64,000 nt of DNA from Stenocarpella maydis (lineage: Eukaryota; Ascomycota; Sordariomycetes; Diaporthales; Diaporthaceae), in NCBI GenBank assembly GCA_002270565.1, contig NQMI01000035.1, forward strand, positions 259,658-323,657. The letters are read 5' to 3'. Below the pieces are notes generated by a model that was not told the origin of the DNA, made no database searches, and saw nothing but the letters and a program-made list of their open reading frames with translations. Every line of letters starts with the position of its first letter. Position 1 is the first letter of the stretch. This document shows positions 1 to 12,404 of this stretch, piece after piece. The position numbers and the translations under genes were made by a program.

Positions 1-3000
1 GATATAGGGGAATTTCATATCCCCAAAGGTAGTAAACAGATACTACCTATTATAGCATAAGAAAAGGGAACCCTATAGACTTAATATTAAGCGCTTTACG
101 GAAGAACTAAAGCCAATCAGGAGATCACCACTCCAATACAACCAGTTAGCATACAACACAAGAAACACAATAATACCTCCTTTACCTAAGAGAAGAAAGA
201 GAGAGAAATAAGACCAACAGACTAGCATAAATACCAAAAGACTATCATAAATTCAAGAAAGTATTCCAGAAATAACTTAATATTATATTACTACAATATA
301 TATAATAGGACTATAAAATACCATTAAAACCCAGAACAATACACTAATTCAAGCCTATCCATAGACTTAATAAAGAATAACTCAAAGCACTTAGGGAATA
401 CCTTAATAAAAACCTCCAAAAGGGATTTATCAAGCTATCATAATTACCAGCAGAATACCCAATCCTCTTTATACTAAAGAAGAATAGCAAGCTATAACTT
501 TATATTAACTACCAACAATTAAACATCATCATAATTAAAAACCAATACCCTCTCTTACTCATTAAGGAACTATAGGATTAACTTAGAGGAGCAAAATAGT
601 TCATAATACTCAACTTAAAACATAGATATAACCTTATCCAAATAAAGGAAGGTAAAGAATGAAAGATAGCATTCAGAATATACTATAGATATTACAAGAT
701 AATAGTTATACTCTTTAGATTAACTAATACACCTATATCATTCCAGGAAATAATTAACCAAGTCCTAAGCAAATACCTTAATATCTTTATCATGACCTAC
801 TTAGATAACATTCTCATCTTCTCAGAAAACCTTAATGATCATAAAGGATATATCAAAAAGGTTCTCTAAAAACTTTAGGATGCCAATCTCCTAGTAGAAC
901 CAGAAAAATATAACTAATACACATAAAACGTTAACTACCTTAGATATACAATCAAACTAGGAAAAATCAAGATACAAGAAGGAAAGGTTAAAGCAATTAA
1001 GAAATAGCCAACCCCTATAAATATTAGGGATATTAGGGCATTCTTTAGATATACCAACTTCTATTAATAGTTTATCACATAGTATAGCAATATTACAAAA
1101 CCATTAATAGACCTCACCAAAAAGGATTATACCTTTAGATAGATAGATATTAAACAACAAGCTTTCCAGATACTTAAGGATAAGATTATAGAAGACCCTA
1201 TACTTAAGGAAGCAAACCTAGAGAAGGAATTCAAAATCCATATAAATGCCTTAGATAATGCTATAAGTAGAGAACTTACTTAAAAAGATAACTAAGGAAG
1301 GATATACATCATTATAAACTTTAGCAAGAAGTTTAATAGATTAGAAACCCAATATACTATATTAGATAAAGAATTTATAGCTATAATATATGCATTCCAG
1401 GAATAATAATACTACCTCATAGGAGCTAACAAGCAGATCAAACTCTATATAGATTATAAGAACCTTACAACCTTTATAATAACTAAAACTCTTAATAAAT
1501 AATAAATTAAATATATAGAATTCTTATTATAATTCAATATTAAGGTTATCCATATAAATAGAGTTAAAAATGCAAGAGCAGATATACTAAGTTAAAGACC
1601 CAACCATTAGGATAAGGATTCACCTATAGAATGAATAGTATTTAGGACCCAAGAAGATAGAAGCCTTATTCTTAACCACAAGCTTAACACTACAATCAGA
1701 GTTAACTTCCAAACCAGAAAAACCCCTACCAACCCAAAAGAATAAGATAAATTAATTACAGAAATACATAAAGCACCAGCATACAGCCACCAAGGTATTA
1801 TAGCAACAATCAAAAGGATTTAGCAGAATTACCAGATCCCCAACCTTAAGAGGAAGGTTCAAGACATCATTAGCAAATGCAACTCCTACAACAAAAACAA
1901 GGCCTCCAGACACAAACCATATAAACTATTAAAATCCCTACCAGTACCCACAACTATATAATCATTCATTAGCCTAAACTTTATTATTAAGTTACCTCTC
2001 TTACAAGAACCCTTAACTAGAGTACATTACAACAGTATTCTAGTAGTAGTTTATAGACTAAGCAAGTATGCATACTTCATACCATATAAAAAAGCTAGCA
2101 CTACAGAAGAACTCGCATACACATTCTTGCAAATCATTATAAGCAATCACAAAATACCACACAAGATCATCTCAAACAGACACAAGCTCTTTACATCAAA
2201 CTTTTAAAAATCACTAATAAAATAACTTAGAGCAAAGCACAAGCTCTCAACAACAGCACATCCACAAACAAATAAATAAACAGAATAAATCAACCAGATT
2301 ATAGAACAATACCTCCAACACTATATCAACTAATTACAGGATAATTGGGTTAAACTGCTACCACTAGCACAGTTTACCTATAATAGCACAACTACCAGCA
2401 TAACTAAGCAGTCACCTTTCTTTACACTCTATAGATACAAACCCCAGGCATACTATAAATTACTGCCAGATAACACCCCAGCGGAATTAGTAAAACAAAA
2501 AGCAACATAAATCAAATAAACCTAGAAGGATATTCAAGCAGAACTTTCTTTTATATAAGAACAAATATCAAAATATATAAATCAGAAAAAAATTAAGGGA
2601 CTAATTCTTAAGGAGGGAGATAAGGTCTACCTCCTTCGCTAGAATATTAAAACTAAGCAACCTAGCAAAAACCTTAACCATAAGAAAATCAGCCCTTTCA
2701 AAATTTTAAAAAAACTTTCAGATACCAACTATAAACTCTTACTACCCAAAAAAATAAAACAACACCCAGTCTTTCATATCTCACTCTTAGAACCAGCACC
2801 TAAGAATATAGAACTCAAAATATAAATTAAAACACTTAATAAATATAATAAGGAATATAAAGTAGAAAATATCATAGACTCAAGATAGCACCGAGGGACA
2901 ATGAAGTACCTTATCAAGTGGAAAGGCTATAACTCTAGTAAAAATACATAAGAACCAGCCCAAAACTTAACCCACTATCACAACAAACTCAAAAAATACC

Positions 3001-3060
3001 ATATATAGACCACCACAGAACAGTCCCAGAAACCAGGAACACAAGCTAAAACCCCCACAC
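1..3060 (+). mobile_element. RIP-degraded Ty3/gypsy chromovirus pol (5' part outside window)
   Basis: Read on the plus strand through many stops, this stretch gives the pol order of a Ty3/gypsy LTR retrotransposon. The end of the protease/linker (GNFIS, PYRLN) is at about 10-100. Reverse transcriptase follows at about 480-870, with LNYRQLNIITIKNQYPL and the catalytic box as YLDNILIFS near 797-825. RNase H is at about 1230-1500 (DKEFIAIIYAFQE). The integrase HHCC finger remnant is at about 1760-1900, and the integrase core with a YRLSKYAYFIPYKKA-like run is at about 1930-2450. A chromodomain lies at about 2850-3000 (YLIKWKGYNSS). The second Asp of the RT YLDD box has become Asn and most stops are TAA or TAG, as expected from C-to-T and G-to-A mutation. 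Gag and the 5' LTR must lie left of the window. Not functional. Confidence 0.9.
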
Positions 3061-4289
3061 ACAATAAGCTACAATAAACCAACATTATAATAAAACTATA
3101 TAACAAACCCCAGACTTTACAGCTAAAATAAGGAAATTAACTAACAAGAAACTAATCACAATAGGAATAACCAAAAGCTAGCAACTAGTTAACCCCTCAA
3201 AAAAGCATACCAATACCAGTTACCCTATCCAACCAACAACCTAAATACTAATTACGCCCAAAACCTATCTAAATAAATACTAGTATCTACACCCTACACC
3301 CCAGCAAATACTAGTTATAGAAAAATAAGATCAGAACAACACAGCATAACCAGTAGACTAAAGACAGCCAGGGGCCAGGACCAGTCAGACAATAGTCAAA
3401 TAAGTTCCATTCCTAGTAACAAGAATTAGGCACTAAGACAAGCCACCCACAGGCGCATTTCCTTTACTACCCTCATTACTAATACCCACAAATTCAAACC
3501 AATTAGTACTATTACTCATTAGGGAACTCCAGTTAAAAACTCCTACTTCACCCTCGGAATGCAACCACGCCTCCTGTGCTACCATCCCACTAGCCTCCTC
3601 AGTAGAACTTTAGTGAATAACCTTAGCAGACTACTCGGCAATCCGCCTCTACTCTACTTTAGCCTCCTCCTTCTCCACCCGCTCTAACTCCTGTATATTA
3701 TTGATGCCTTAACGAACCGTATGCATTATCTTCTTATACTACAACTGCTTCTACTTATAAAGGTACAGAATTCTCACGTTCAGCCATTAGGCCTCCTTAT
3801 CTATAGCCTCCAGCTCTTCCTCTAATCAATAATGTGTTAGGGTAACCTTATTTAACTAACCAGGAGTGAGACCTTAGATATTGTAGTTGGATAAATTAAG
3901 GCGAATATAGGTCTAATAGCAAATGGATTCTAGATTTGCAACCTTGCAGTCCTTAGCTAGATTATACTCTTTATAATAATAATAAGGCATAAAAACAACA
4001 CTACCCTTTAAGGTAATAGTGAAAAGAAGGGCGGCCTTATACTTAGCAACAGAAAAGGACTTTATGGGATAAGATTTGGTAACCCTACCCAATATAATGA
4101 ATTAGAAAGGAGTGAATGAGAACACGGATGAGTGAAAATGACTTACGGAATACTTTTAAGGATAAAAGAAGCAAGGAGGGAGATAGTGTTATGGGCCAAC
4201 ACACATTAGCGGCTAACTACTGCAGAAGACAACCCTGCAGGTTAGAAGTAACCCCTAAAAGGAGCGCCCCGCCTAATCCAATTAGCAAT
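3061..4289. other. AT-rich decayed repeat DNA, no gene seen
   Basis: No open frame of credible length or recognisable domain. The part at about 3430-3850 is a little richer in GC, and its minus strand gives broken coiled-coil-like peptides (an AERENSVPL run) of the kind found in retrotransposon-encoded proteins. It is probably 3' sequence of the chromovirus or a second element. I cannot assign it further. Confidence 0.45.
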
Positions 4290-4570
4290 GCTACCTTATT
4301 AGGGTTAGGGTCAGGGACCCACCACAATCAATGGAATTAGTATTGATTCTATCAAGCAATACTTAATCAATAGGATCATCATTAATACTATTGATAACGG
4401 ATGAAGAGTTAGAATATATAAGGATATGGTTATTACCGCATTAGATAGCTTTCATAAGATAGACTTTTCAGTCGTTAATCTAAGTATTCAATCCCGACAT
4501 TGGATAGCCTTATAGCTAGTGATTATTATCAATCAATAATATTGCTCAACAACTGCCTAACAATGTATTC
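4290..4570 (+). repeat. LTR-like sequence, copy A
   Basis: This stretch begins with a TTAGGGTTAGGG-like tract and runs through a promoter-like part (ATATATAAGG near 4415) and a conserved tail (GGATAGCCTTATAG near 4501). The same order recurs at 7745-8010 with scattered transitions. Blocks such as ATCTAAGTATT and GGATAGCCTTATAG are shared. The arrangement suggests two LTRs of one family, either the ends of one decayed element or two solo LTRs. Boundaries are approximate. Confidence 0.5.
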
Positions 4571-7500
4571 CGAATATAAACCCTTAATCTTTTAGGTTTA
4601 ATGTACTCGGAAACCCTTTGATCATTACAAATAGGAGGAGGATTATATATTTTAAAGACCCTAATAATAGGAGGCAATTGCTCCTTACCCTTTCCCTTCT
4701 CTTCTTAATTTAGTTAAGGAGAAGAAGATATAATGATGGCAAAGCTTATTTAATTAAAGTGGCTTAACGGTTTAATAGCAAGATTAATAATTAATAATTA
4801 ATAATGCTATTAGGAGGAAGTTAAAGAAAAGGGTTAGTAGGGAAAAAAGTGACTTTAAATATAAAAAGTTGGAGAGGGGCGCTCTAATTCGAAGCATTTA
4901 AAGTAGTAAAGGTTGCTATCTAGCAGAAAAAGGAAGGAAGTTAAGTAATTCACTAGCTTAAGTAATTCACCCATCTTAAGGCTCTCCTTCTAATAAAAGC
5001 CTACCGTTCTACCATAACCTTTAACCCAACCACTTCTTCTATAACTACTATACCTTAGCTAATCTCTAATTAGTATAGTACAACTTGCATTATTAAAACT
5101 TAAAAGCTACTACAACCATTAAACTCTGTACTTAAAACTCATCACCTCCCCTTCATTACCTAATTTCTCCTTACCTTAGCAACCTTTTCCTTAGTCCAAT
5201 TAATTAGAAAAATATCTTCCTTAAGCTAGCAAATAATAAAGAAAGGTAAGAAAAAGAAGAAGGGATCCCTATTAATCCAGTTTACAGCTATTAACAGTCC
5301 AAAGGGCCAAAGCAGCTCTATAAATGACCCTAATACCCCCATACCTACTATTAAGTACCCAGACCCTTTAAAGTAGAACTTTCAGCATTACCCTCTATTA
5401 TAAATTTTAATAATATCAACCCTATATAGTAGCTAAGATTTCCCAATCTATATAATATCTGTAATTAAGGAAACTAAGATTATAAAGCTAGTATAGACCC
5501 AATAAAAGACTCATTTGAAACCAGGATCCTTAATAATAGGTTAGTACTCTCCTAAGCTTTTAATATATCAGACCTTTTAGTATAACCGCTATTCTTTTAG
5601 AACTAAAAATAGGGGCATAATGATTATGTAGCGGGTAGTAGATATATATTTTAAGAGTATTAATCTCTATCCTTAGTTTAGAGACCCCCCTAAGCAAAAG
5701 AACCTGTTTAGCACTTATTATAGTAACTTCCTTATAACCCTCTATAATGCAGAAGGTCTTCTAGCTCAAGAAGTATGCCTACATACTAATTATATTCTAC
5801 AACTTATTAATTAGTAGCTAATTAATTTTAGCAACCTAGTTTTCATAGTGCTTATAATCTATAATATTAATAGAGAACCCCCTAGATCCTAGAGGTATTA
5901 CTTATTAAAGAATAGCCAGAGGTTCATTATGTAAGTTATATATACCCTAGGCTATTAGGTATTAAGTATCTTTAATAGGAATACTAAATAGCTTGGTATA
6001 ATTAATACTTATTCTAATTAGAGAACTTATAATGGGATATATCCCTATATAAGGGACTGTATTACCTACTTCCTTGCCCTTAGACTGCCTAAAGGATTTT
6101 CAAAATAGGCATGTATAGCAATCCAGGTAAAGGTTATGCCTTAGCTAGGATCAACTGCCTATAGACTTCTTGTAACTACCTATGTTGCCTTTTTCTTCCA
6201 GGAGAATTATGGGAAGAATAGCTGGGAATTTGGAGACTGGATTAAGACCAGACTACTTAAATCTGCCCCTCCTAGCTTGCCTGCTAAGAGAGCTTTAGCT
6301 CTTATCTAGGGTTTTGCTATCCAATTGGAAATTAATAGATTCAGGCATCTAATTAGGGGCATTCAGAATACTCCAGTTATTAGCTATAATAAGTATAAGA
6401 AGCTTATAGCAGCAAAGAATATTATATACTCTTAGGCTAATATTTTACGAATAAATAAGAGGAGACCAAGTATTGCGCTATACCTGGTATAGGATTAGAG
6501 CTAGGATAAAATCTGCTGGGCTTCCTTATAGCGAGATTTAATAAGGCTAATCTTTTAAGGCCTACTAATATCCAGACTTCCAGGTTAAGTAAAACTCCCA
6601 TGCCCCCAAACAGCCCGAAGAACCAGCCACCTATCCTAATATCTAAGACACCTAGTGCGGCCATAAAGGATCTAATTATAATATCTAGACTTAGACTTTA
6701 TAAAGATCCATCTAAGATACCTAAGCCTCTGCCTTAAGTAGATAGAGCGTGAATATATAGAGAAGATAGTCTTGGGATATCAAATAAAGTAAGAATTGTT
6801 TTATAGATGCCTGATTGGAGTAGGGCCGGAATGCTATAGGGTGACCTTATTAAACTTCTCTTGCAGCAGATATTAAAGGCAAGCATCAGAAGTATTTCTC
6901 TAAGAGGAAATATAAATATAGATGGGATAACCCCTAAGCAATTAAGCATCTTAAGGTCTTTATTATTATCTCTATCCTCTATTCCAGCTATACCGCTACT
7001 ATATCACCCATCGCCTGCTACAATAAGAATTATATTGATTTAGGAGTACAACCAGAATGCAAGTAAGTAGGTAGGCACTAAGGAGGCAAATTACTAGGTC
7101 CCTATGCCTGCAATCAGTAACAGCTATCAATCCTAAGCTTATAAGAAGGCAGCTAAGTAAGAGGAAAAGGACTGTAGACTAAGCATACTATAGCAAAATA
7201 AGAGTAAGGATAAGCGGGCTAGAAATTAGGAGCTATAAAGGGTCCAATAGAGCTGAATTCAGGTGGATTATCTAATTAAAGGAGGGGAGTAATTTTAGTT
7301 GTTTTAAGCGGATTATTGCTCATTCTTTACAATAGTCTAGAGAGAGGTATGTTTCAGGGTCTAGGGGGACCGGTATATTTTAGAATCCGGAGGAGAACCA
7401 GCCTTAGCATCCCCCCCTAAGGCTATGAAAAGGGACCCTCTTTCATTACTTTTGACAAATTTCTAGTTCTGGAAAATTAATCTTTTTATACCCTATGAAT

Positions 7501-7744
7501 TTATATCTATCTGATATATATATATATACTATGAAATTATTTCTTGTACCCTCTTTTTCTGCCTCCTCTTTTTAGCACCCTCTATTCCCCTTATAACTCT
7601 CTTATTGCGTTAGGGGCTCCCCTTCTTGCCTTCTATGCTCCTCTTAAGGTGGTTGCTTAATTAGGGCTCTGGCAGAACGTGTGCCTTTTTGTATGTGTGC
7701 AGGTTTTGTCCTCTCGCTCTCCCTCTTGGCCCGTTTTCAATGCC
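4571..7744. repeat. Decayed transposable element interior
   Basis: An AT-rich, stop-ridden stretch between two LTR-like copies. At about 6150-6480 the plus strand gives a longer coherent peptide (FFFQENYGKNSWEFGDWI, then KRALALI and a run of charged residues), broken by TAG codons. At about 6560-6650 there is a Pro/Ser-rich run. It looks like a mutated transposon protein, but I cannot assign a class. A basic Lys-rich tail lies near 7140-7250. No functional gene seen. Confidence 0.5.
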
Positions 7745-8010
7745 TTAAATAACTAGGGTTAGGGTTAGGGACTTACTAAATAGAGTGGACCAATAGGACT
7801 AACTAGTAATTTAGTTAACTATAAGGCTAGACCATATAAATTAATAAACAGTTTAGATAGTTTATTATTAACAATGGATAAAGAGTTGGAATATATATAT
7901 ATAGATATAGTTATTACTATAATAGATAGCTTTTATAGAACAAAGTCTTTAGTTATTGATCTAAGTATTTAGTCTAATTAACTGGATAGCCTTATAGTTT
8001 TTAATTATAC
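7745..8010 (+). repeat. LTR-like sequence, copy B, with telomere-type repeat units
   Basis: This copy matches copy A at 4290-4570 in order and spacing, with many C-to-T and G-to-A differences. It opens with about two and a half units of TTAGGG (about 7750-7768). Copy A has a related but diverged tract, so the telomere-like units appear to belong to the repeat family rather than mark a telomere fusion. The shared tail GGATAGCCTTATAG is at about 7983-7996. Confidence 0.5.
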
Positions 8011-8124
8011 CCTCTTCCTGAATAGTGTCTTTGTATACTGCAACTCAGTTACGTGCCGCCTCTGCGCCGCTCTGCTAATATAAACCCTACAGGTTACTTA
8101 TTGAACCCTATAAAGGTTTGGTGT

Positions 8125-8390
8125 GATCATAACATATACCTCTTAATTCTAGTACTTATAGCCCCCTCCCTTCCTTCCTTAGGCCCCTCCCTCTATTCCT
8201 TTAAAGGGCCCTTTTGTCTAGAGTGCCATTTCTTTTAAAGTGCACTTTAACTATTTAAAAAAAGAAGAGGCTTTTTTAAAAGAAAGGCCTTATAGAGAAA
8301 GGAGCCCTTTAGAGGGATACAGGGAGAGGCTTAAGGGAGGGAAGGGGCTATAGGTGTTGGAATTAAGAGATATATTATTGCTATTAGAGG
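8125..8390. repeat. Imperfect inverted repeat (hairpin), about 265 bp
   Basis: The left arm at about 8125-8240 contains TTATAGCCCCCTCCC, GGCCCCTCCCTC and TTTAAAGGGCCC. The right arm at about 8290-8390 contains the reverse complements in reverse order with transitions (GGAGCCCTTTAGAGG, GGGAGAGGC, GGGGCTATAGG, then GGAATTAAGAGATATATTATTG). The axis is near 8260 in an A/T-rich loop. It may be a small foldback transposon. Confidence 0.6.
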
Positions 8391-8418
8391 GGTAATTAAG
8401 GAATAACATCGTCGGCTA

Positions 8419-9265
8419 GGATTCCGGCCGGGCCACTATTGCGCCCACCTTTCCCACACAAACTCAAACATTTCAACAAGCTATAATAAATCTAAATAAA
8501 ATACTTAAAACCCTAACCATTTATATATATATAATATTTTACTTATACCATAAGGAATGACTTTTTCTTTATAATATTCCTAAGTATAATAATTTTAAAA
8601 GAATTTTTAAATATAGCTTCTATAAAATGTTAAGAAATCATAATATTTTCTATAAAAATACTAACATTTAATAACAGTTACTTATTTAATAATTTCATTT
8701 TTAAAGAATTCAATAGAATTTTAGTTTCTTTAATAATATTTATTTCAATGAATTTATTATGAATATAATAAAGACTTATCTCTGAAAAGAATTTATTTAA
8801 CACTATAATTCAAGATTCAAATTTTCCTGTATAAAGGCTTTTTAAGGAAAATATAAAAGTATTTATATAACCTTGAGAAAATTTATTATTTATGAATAAC
8901 TTCTAAATTAATATTCTTTTATGTTTATATTATATATTACGAATTTTTTAGAATTAACTTTTTAATTAATCCACTAGTATTATGAGAAATGATATCTGTT
9001 AACAAATGTTAGTATTATATATATATATCTTAACATTTTATAAACTTTATATTTAAAAATATATTTAAAATGTTTATAATATATAAAATAGTATTTCAAT
9101 GTTGTTATAGAAAGACGAATTTAAAATGTTACATTTTGAGCCTATGTTTAGGGTTGTTGAATTTAATTTGGATTTAATATGAGCTATTAAAAAGCGGGTG
9201 TGTTTTGGTGTGAATACACTGTGTGCAGGGTGGCCGGAATCAGGGGGGGGCCGGAATCCGGGGCC
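8419..9265. repeat. Large, very AT-rich imperfect palindrome with GC-rich ends
   Basis: The outer ends are inverted copies: GGATTCCGGCCGGGCC at 8419-8434 against GGCCGGAATCCGGGGCC at 9249-9265. Inside them, several blocks pair in inverted order. CAACAAGCT...CCCTAACCAT (about 8475-8520) faces the complement of AGGGTTGTTGAAT (about 9150). TATAAAATGTTAAG (8621-8634) faces CTTAACATTTTATA (9029-9042). AATACTAACATTT (about 8659) faces its complement near 9000. The axis is near 8835. The interior is almost pure A/T. There is no coding sequence. The best reading is a foldback or long-TIR element heavily mutated by RIP. Confidence 0.65.
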
Positions 9266-9342
9266 ATGATGTTAAAGTAAGGGTTCTAAGTAGGGGTTTT
9301 AAAAAAGGTATAAGATTTTGTGTGGGCTACACGCTTGTTTTT

Positions 9343-10686
9343 TTATATTTTTGAGTGAGCGCACGCAAAAAGCTGGGTAAGCGTGCGGAAAAAGTTGTGT
9401 GGGCGTATGTTGACTGTGTATCGATTCCTACTTCGTTGTAGACGTTGAAAATCTGGATCATCTTGCGTGATCGGGGCTGGCGAATCCGTAGTGAGATGAT
9501 GTCTTTGGAGATGTACGAGATGCTCTAGGTAGCAGCATCGACACGCTTGCTGATGTAGAGACATACCCTCATCCCGGTCTCTGCGAGGTACGTCAGGTGG
9601 AAGGTTTCCTTGAGCGGGTGGTAAGTTGTATCGATAAATGGACTACGCCAGGGTTCTTGGATTGCCAAGATGTCGTACTCGAGGATCTTGCGGTTTCGAA
9701 GCAAGCTGGCGATGACAATATCCCTTGACTTCTGGACATTGTACTGTAGAATGCGCAGCGTCTGGTGGCTTGTCATAGAGATGGTGCTACGTCGGTGCTG
9801 CCTGTGGTGGGAACTGTCCTGGTTCTCCCAGTATTGTCTTTCGTGGTCCACTTGGGAGTGAAGGAATGGTGGCTCCTTAGCGCTTCGTAGACCACTGTCA
9901 GGTTTTTGCTCCCATACTTTCTTCCTATGTGCCTCCGCAGCTTGGAGGCGAACGTGAAATACTTGCCGCAGTACATGCAGTTCTTCATGCACTTTGCGAT
10001 GGTTAGTTCGGCATCTTGTGTTGGCCAGTCGTTGTATATCTCCTAACGTTACTGGCACTGGCATGCGCGGAATAGTGTTCCCTGGCTAGTATGTGGATCC
10101 GTAGCTACTGAAGTCATTGGCGAAGGGTCCAGTCCTTCGTCGATAACTCCCGCGCCATCATTTATCCAGTTGATACCATTGGAGGCGTCAAACTCAGACA
10201 GCCACGCGTCTTGTGCCTGCACTGATAACCCCTCTATTCCTTCCAATGGGTACGCTGAAGTGTACGGCTCGCTCGCCTGATCATCTCCGATCCTTAGATA
10301 GAGGTCAACGGGATCTTCGAGCTGGGCATTCCTTAATTGATCATGCTGCTAAATGCTTTCTGGCTCCAGGACTGCATATCCTTCATCACCCACGCCTGCT
10401 AGTGTGTAACCAGAATTTGAATTCCTATTGCACCCATAGGTTGAAGGTTGCCGGCGAGTTGCTGTTGTTATATAAGCTCCATTACGTGAGTCGTCCTAGG
10501 CTCTGATACTGTTGTCATTACAATGTCCTCCGCCTGTTGGGCATCCATCACAGCGATTGGTTCGTATTCGCCGACGTCGTCCAGTGTAGCGTGTACGTGC
10601 TCTATAGCCCTCTCCACGGGTATATTTCTCATAGGTACGTGCCAGTAGATGCTACAGGCATCCTTTACTTGTTCTATGCGCTTCAA
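9343..10686 (-). pseudogene. Broken LINE endonuclease start next to a C2H2-like finger frame
   Basis: On the minus strand, 9525-10064 encodes LRILQYNVQKSRDI followed by ILEYDILAIQEPW. This is the N-terminal part of the AP-endonuclease (EEP) domain found in fungal Tad-type LINE retrotransposons. The domain continues in another frame below 9560 (IFNVYNEVG), so there is a frameshift, and it stops near 9343 without reverse transcriptase. A frame at 9773-9988 contains a C2H2-like finger (CMYCGKYFTFASKLRRH, with Tyr near the position of the last His). Upstream frames at 10049-10246 and 10468-10686 are acidic and unrecognised. GC content is much higher than the neighbours. This may be a 5' LINE fragment with its first ORF, or a chimera with a host zinc-finger gene. 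Confidence 0.5.
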
Positions 10687-10839
10687 TGCTTTATTTGTCG
10701 CTGGGCAGGCATTGCTCCATGCAATGTAACCATCTTTGCAAACTGCGTATCGAGAAGTGAATCAATCCATTCCTCTATATCAAAGCTTTATAGTAAGTTT
10801 AATAAGGTACTTTACGTTGTTATAAAATAAGATAGTTCT

Positions 10840-12404
10840 AGTTATATGCTTATACCTAACTCAGCTATAAAATCTTTTTAAATAGTAATAAATGTAGATT
10901 AAGTATTAAAGAACCTTTCGAAAATATTATAACCTATTATATAAACCTAGAGTCTGCTTATATAGTAAACCGGCAGGTTAAAAGACAAAAGTTTTAAGTT
11001 GATTAGACTTGAACTTCAAGCAGTATATATAGCCTAGCTACTATAATTAATATAAATAATTAGGTAATTTAGTAGACTCTTTAGCTTTTAAACTAGTTGT
11101 AATCTTTAAAGTTTCTATAAATAGCGGGTTAAGGAGTTGTTCGTGTTTATAAATTATTGGCAAAAATGCTTATTTCGGGAAGTAACTACAGCTGTATTTA
11201 AGGGGCAACCGGCCCCAATATATACTTTATTTCGTAATCTAGATATAGGAGTAGGACAAATAGATGTACCATATTAATAATACACCAGTAGTCTAGAATA
11301 TTCCAGTAGGCGGACGCTGTTCAGAGCGCGATAACCTATGAGGAAGTGAGAGGAATGGTTAAGGGAAATGGTAACAAGCAGACAAGCATGACAGATTCAA
11401 GTGCTTGAGGCTATGTGTTTGGAAAGTTGCCGATAATTAAATCGTCACGGCTTCGTTTTGACATCTGTAGATTCATTTTCGCGGTCATTTAATGTCTTGC
11501 ATATGCATCTTCAGTTTACTTCTCATTAAGATAGTATAAGCATGATCATTCCACAGGCCCCTTTTTTGAGATTGGGCCAATGATGAAAACCGTGGAATAG
11601 ATGACAGAGGCGTCTGCGCACATCACAAGGGAGTACCAGGTCGGAGTTGTGTGAACCTGCTACGGTACCCACCCAGATGGCTAACTATATAAATGCCTAC
11701 ACCACGCCCATAGATCATAGATACTTCGCTCTTCTTTCTTCGCGCAACAGCTAAGTTATTTCCTCGTACATCTAGCTAGTCTGTACCAGAACCCTTCCAA
11801 GGCAGAGGCGACTGGAGTGCGAGTATTATCCCAAATCATGGGCGAGTTACTACATAGCCAGTCACTGTTTACTGTACCCTAGGTACCGATCAATTATTTC
11901 CTTTGGCATCTTTCTTTCCGCATCATGTCGATAGGACGAATCTATTCGGATGAACCAATTACTGCGTCTGACGCCTACGTTCACAGAAGTACTGTCGAAG
12001 AAGTCTTGTCGGGGCTGGCCCGAATGTGGCCACCCGGGTCATCAATACAGGGGCAATGACCTTTCCCGACCGGGCCAAGAGGCTTAGTTCTCACATTGTT
12101 CCGAATTTCTCGGACTCGGTGTTTCGTCTCATCAAGCGAGTAAATTGGTCCGCTTCCGCGCCGAGCGCTTCTCGGTGCAGAGCCGCACAGTGACCACCGG
12201 GGAGCACGGTTACCGATCGATTCTTACTAAATTCTGATCCTTAGGGTTTGTGAATATCAGCATAATAGTGGTAATCCATGCCCCCATCACTGGTCTGGGT
12301 TGAGGGATCCAGCAGACACATCCAAAAACCAAGCTAGAGTGGAAACCAACGAATTACATGTCCCTCGAACCTTTCCCAAGCATCAGATACTAGTATAGTG
12401 CACA
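10840..12404. other. Border between AT-rich desert and gene block, no gene seen
   Basis: 10840-11300 is AT-rich and decayed, ending with a GGGGCAACCGGCCCC inverted motif near 11200. From about 11300 the base composition becomes ordinary and no coding frame is supported up to the DUF1993 start. The 11300-12404 part probably holds that gene's promoter. I see no clear regulatory motif. Confidence 0.4.

Noticed and set aside
7745..7770. TTAGGG units as a chromosome-fusion scar or telomere
   Set aside because: A diverged version starts the related copy near 4290, so the units belong to a repeat family and are too few for a telomere.
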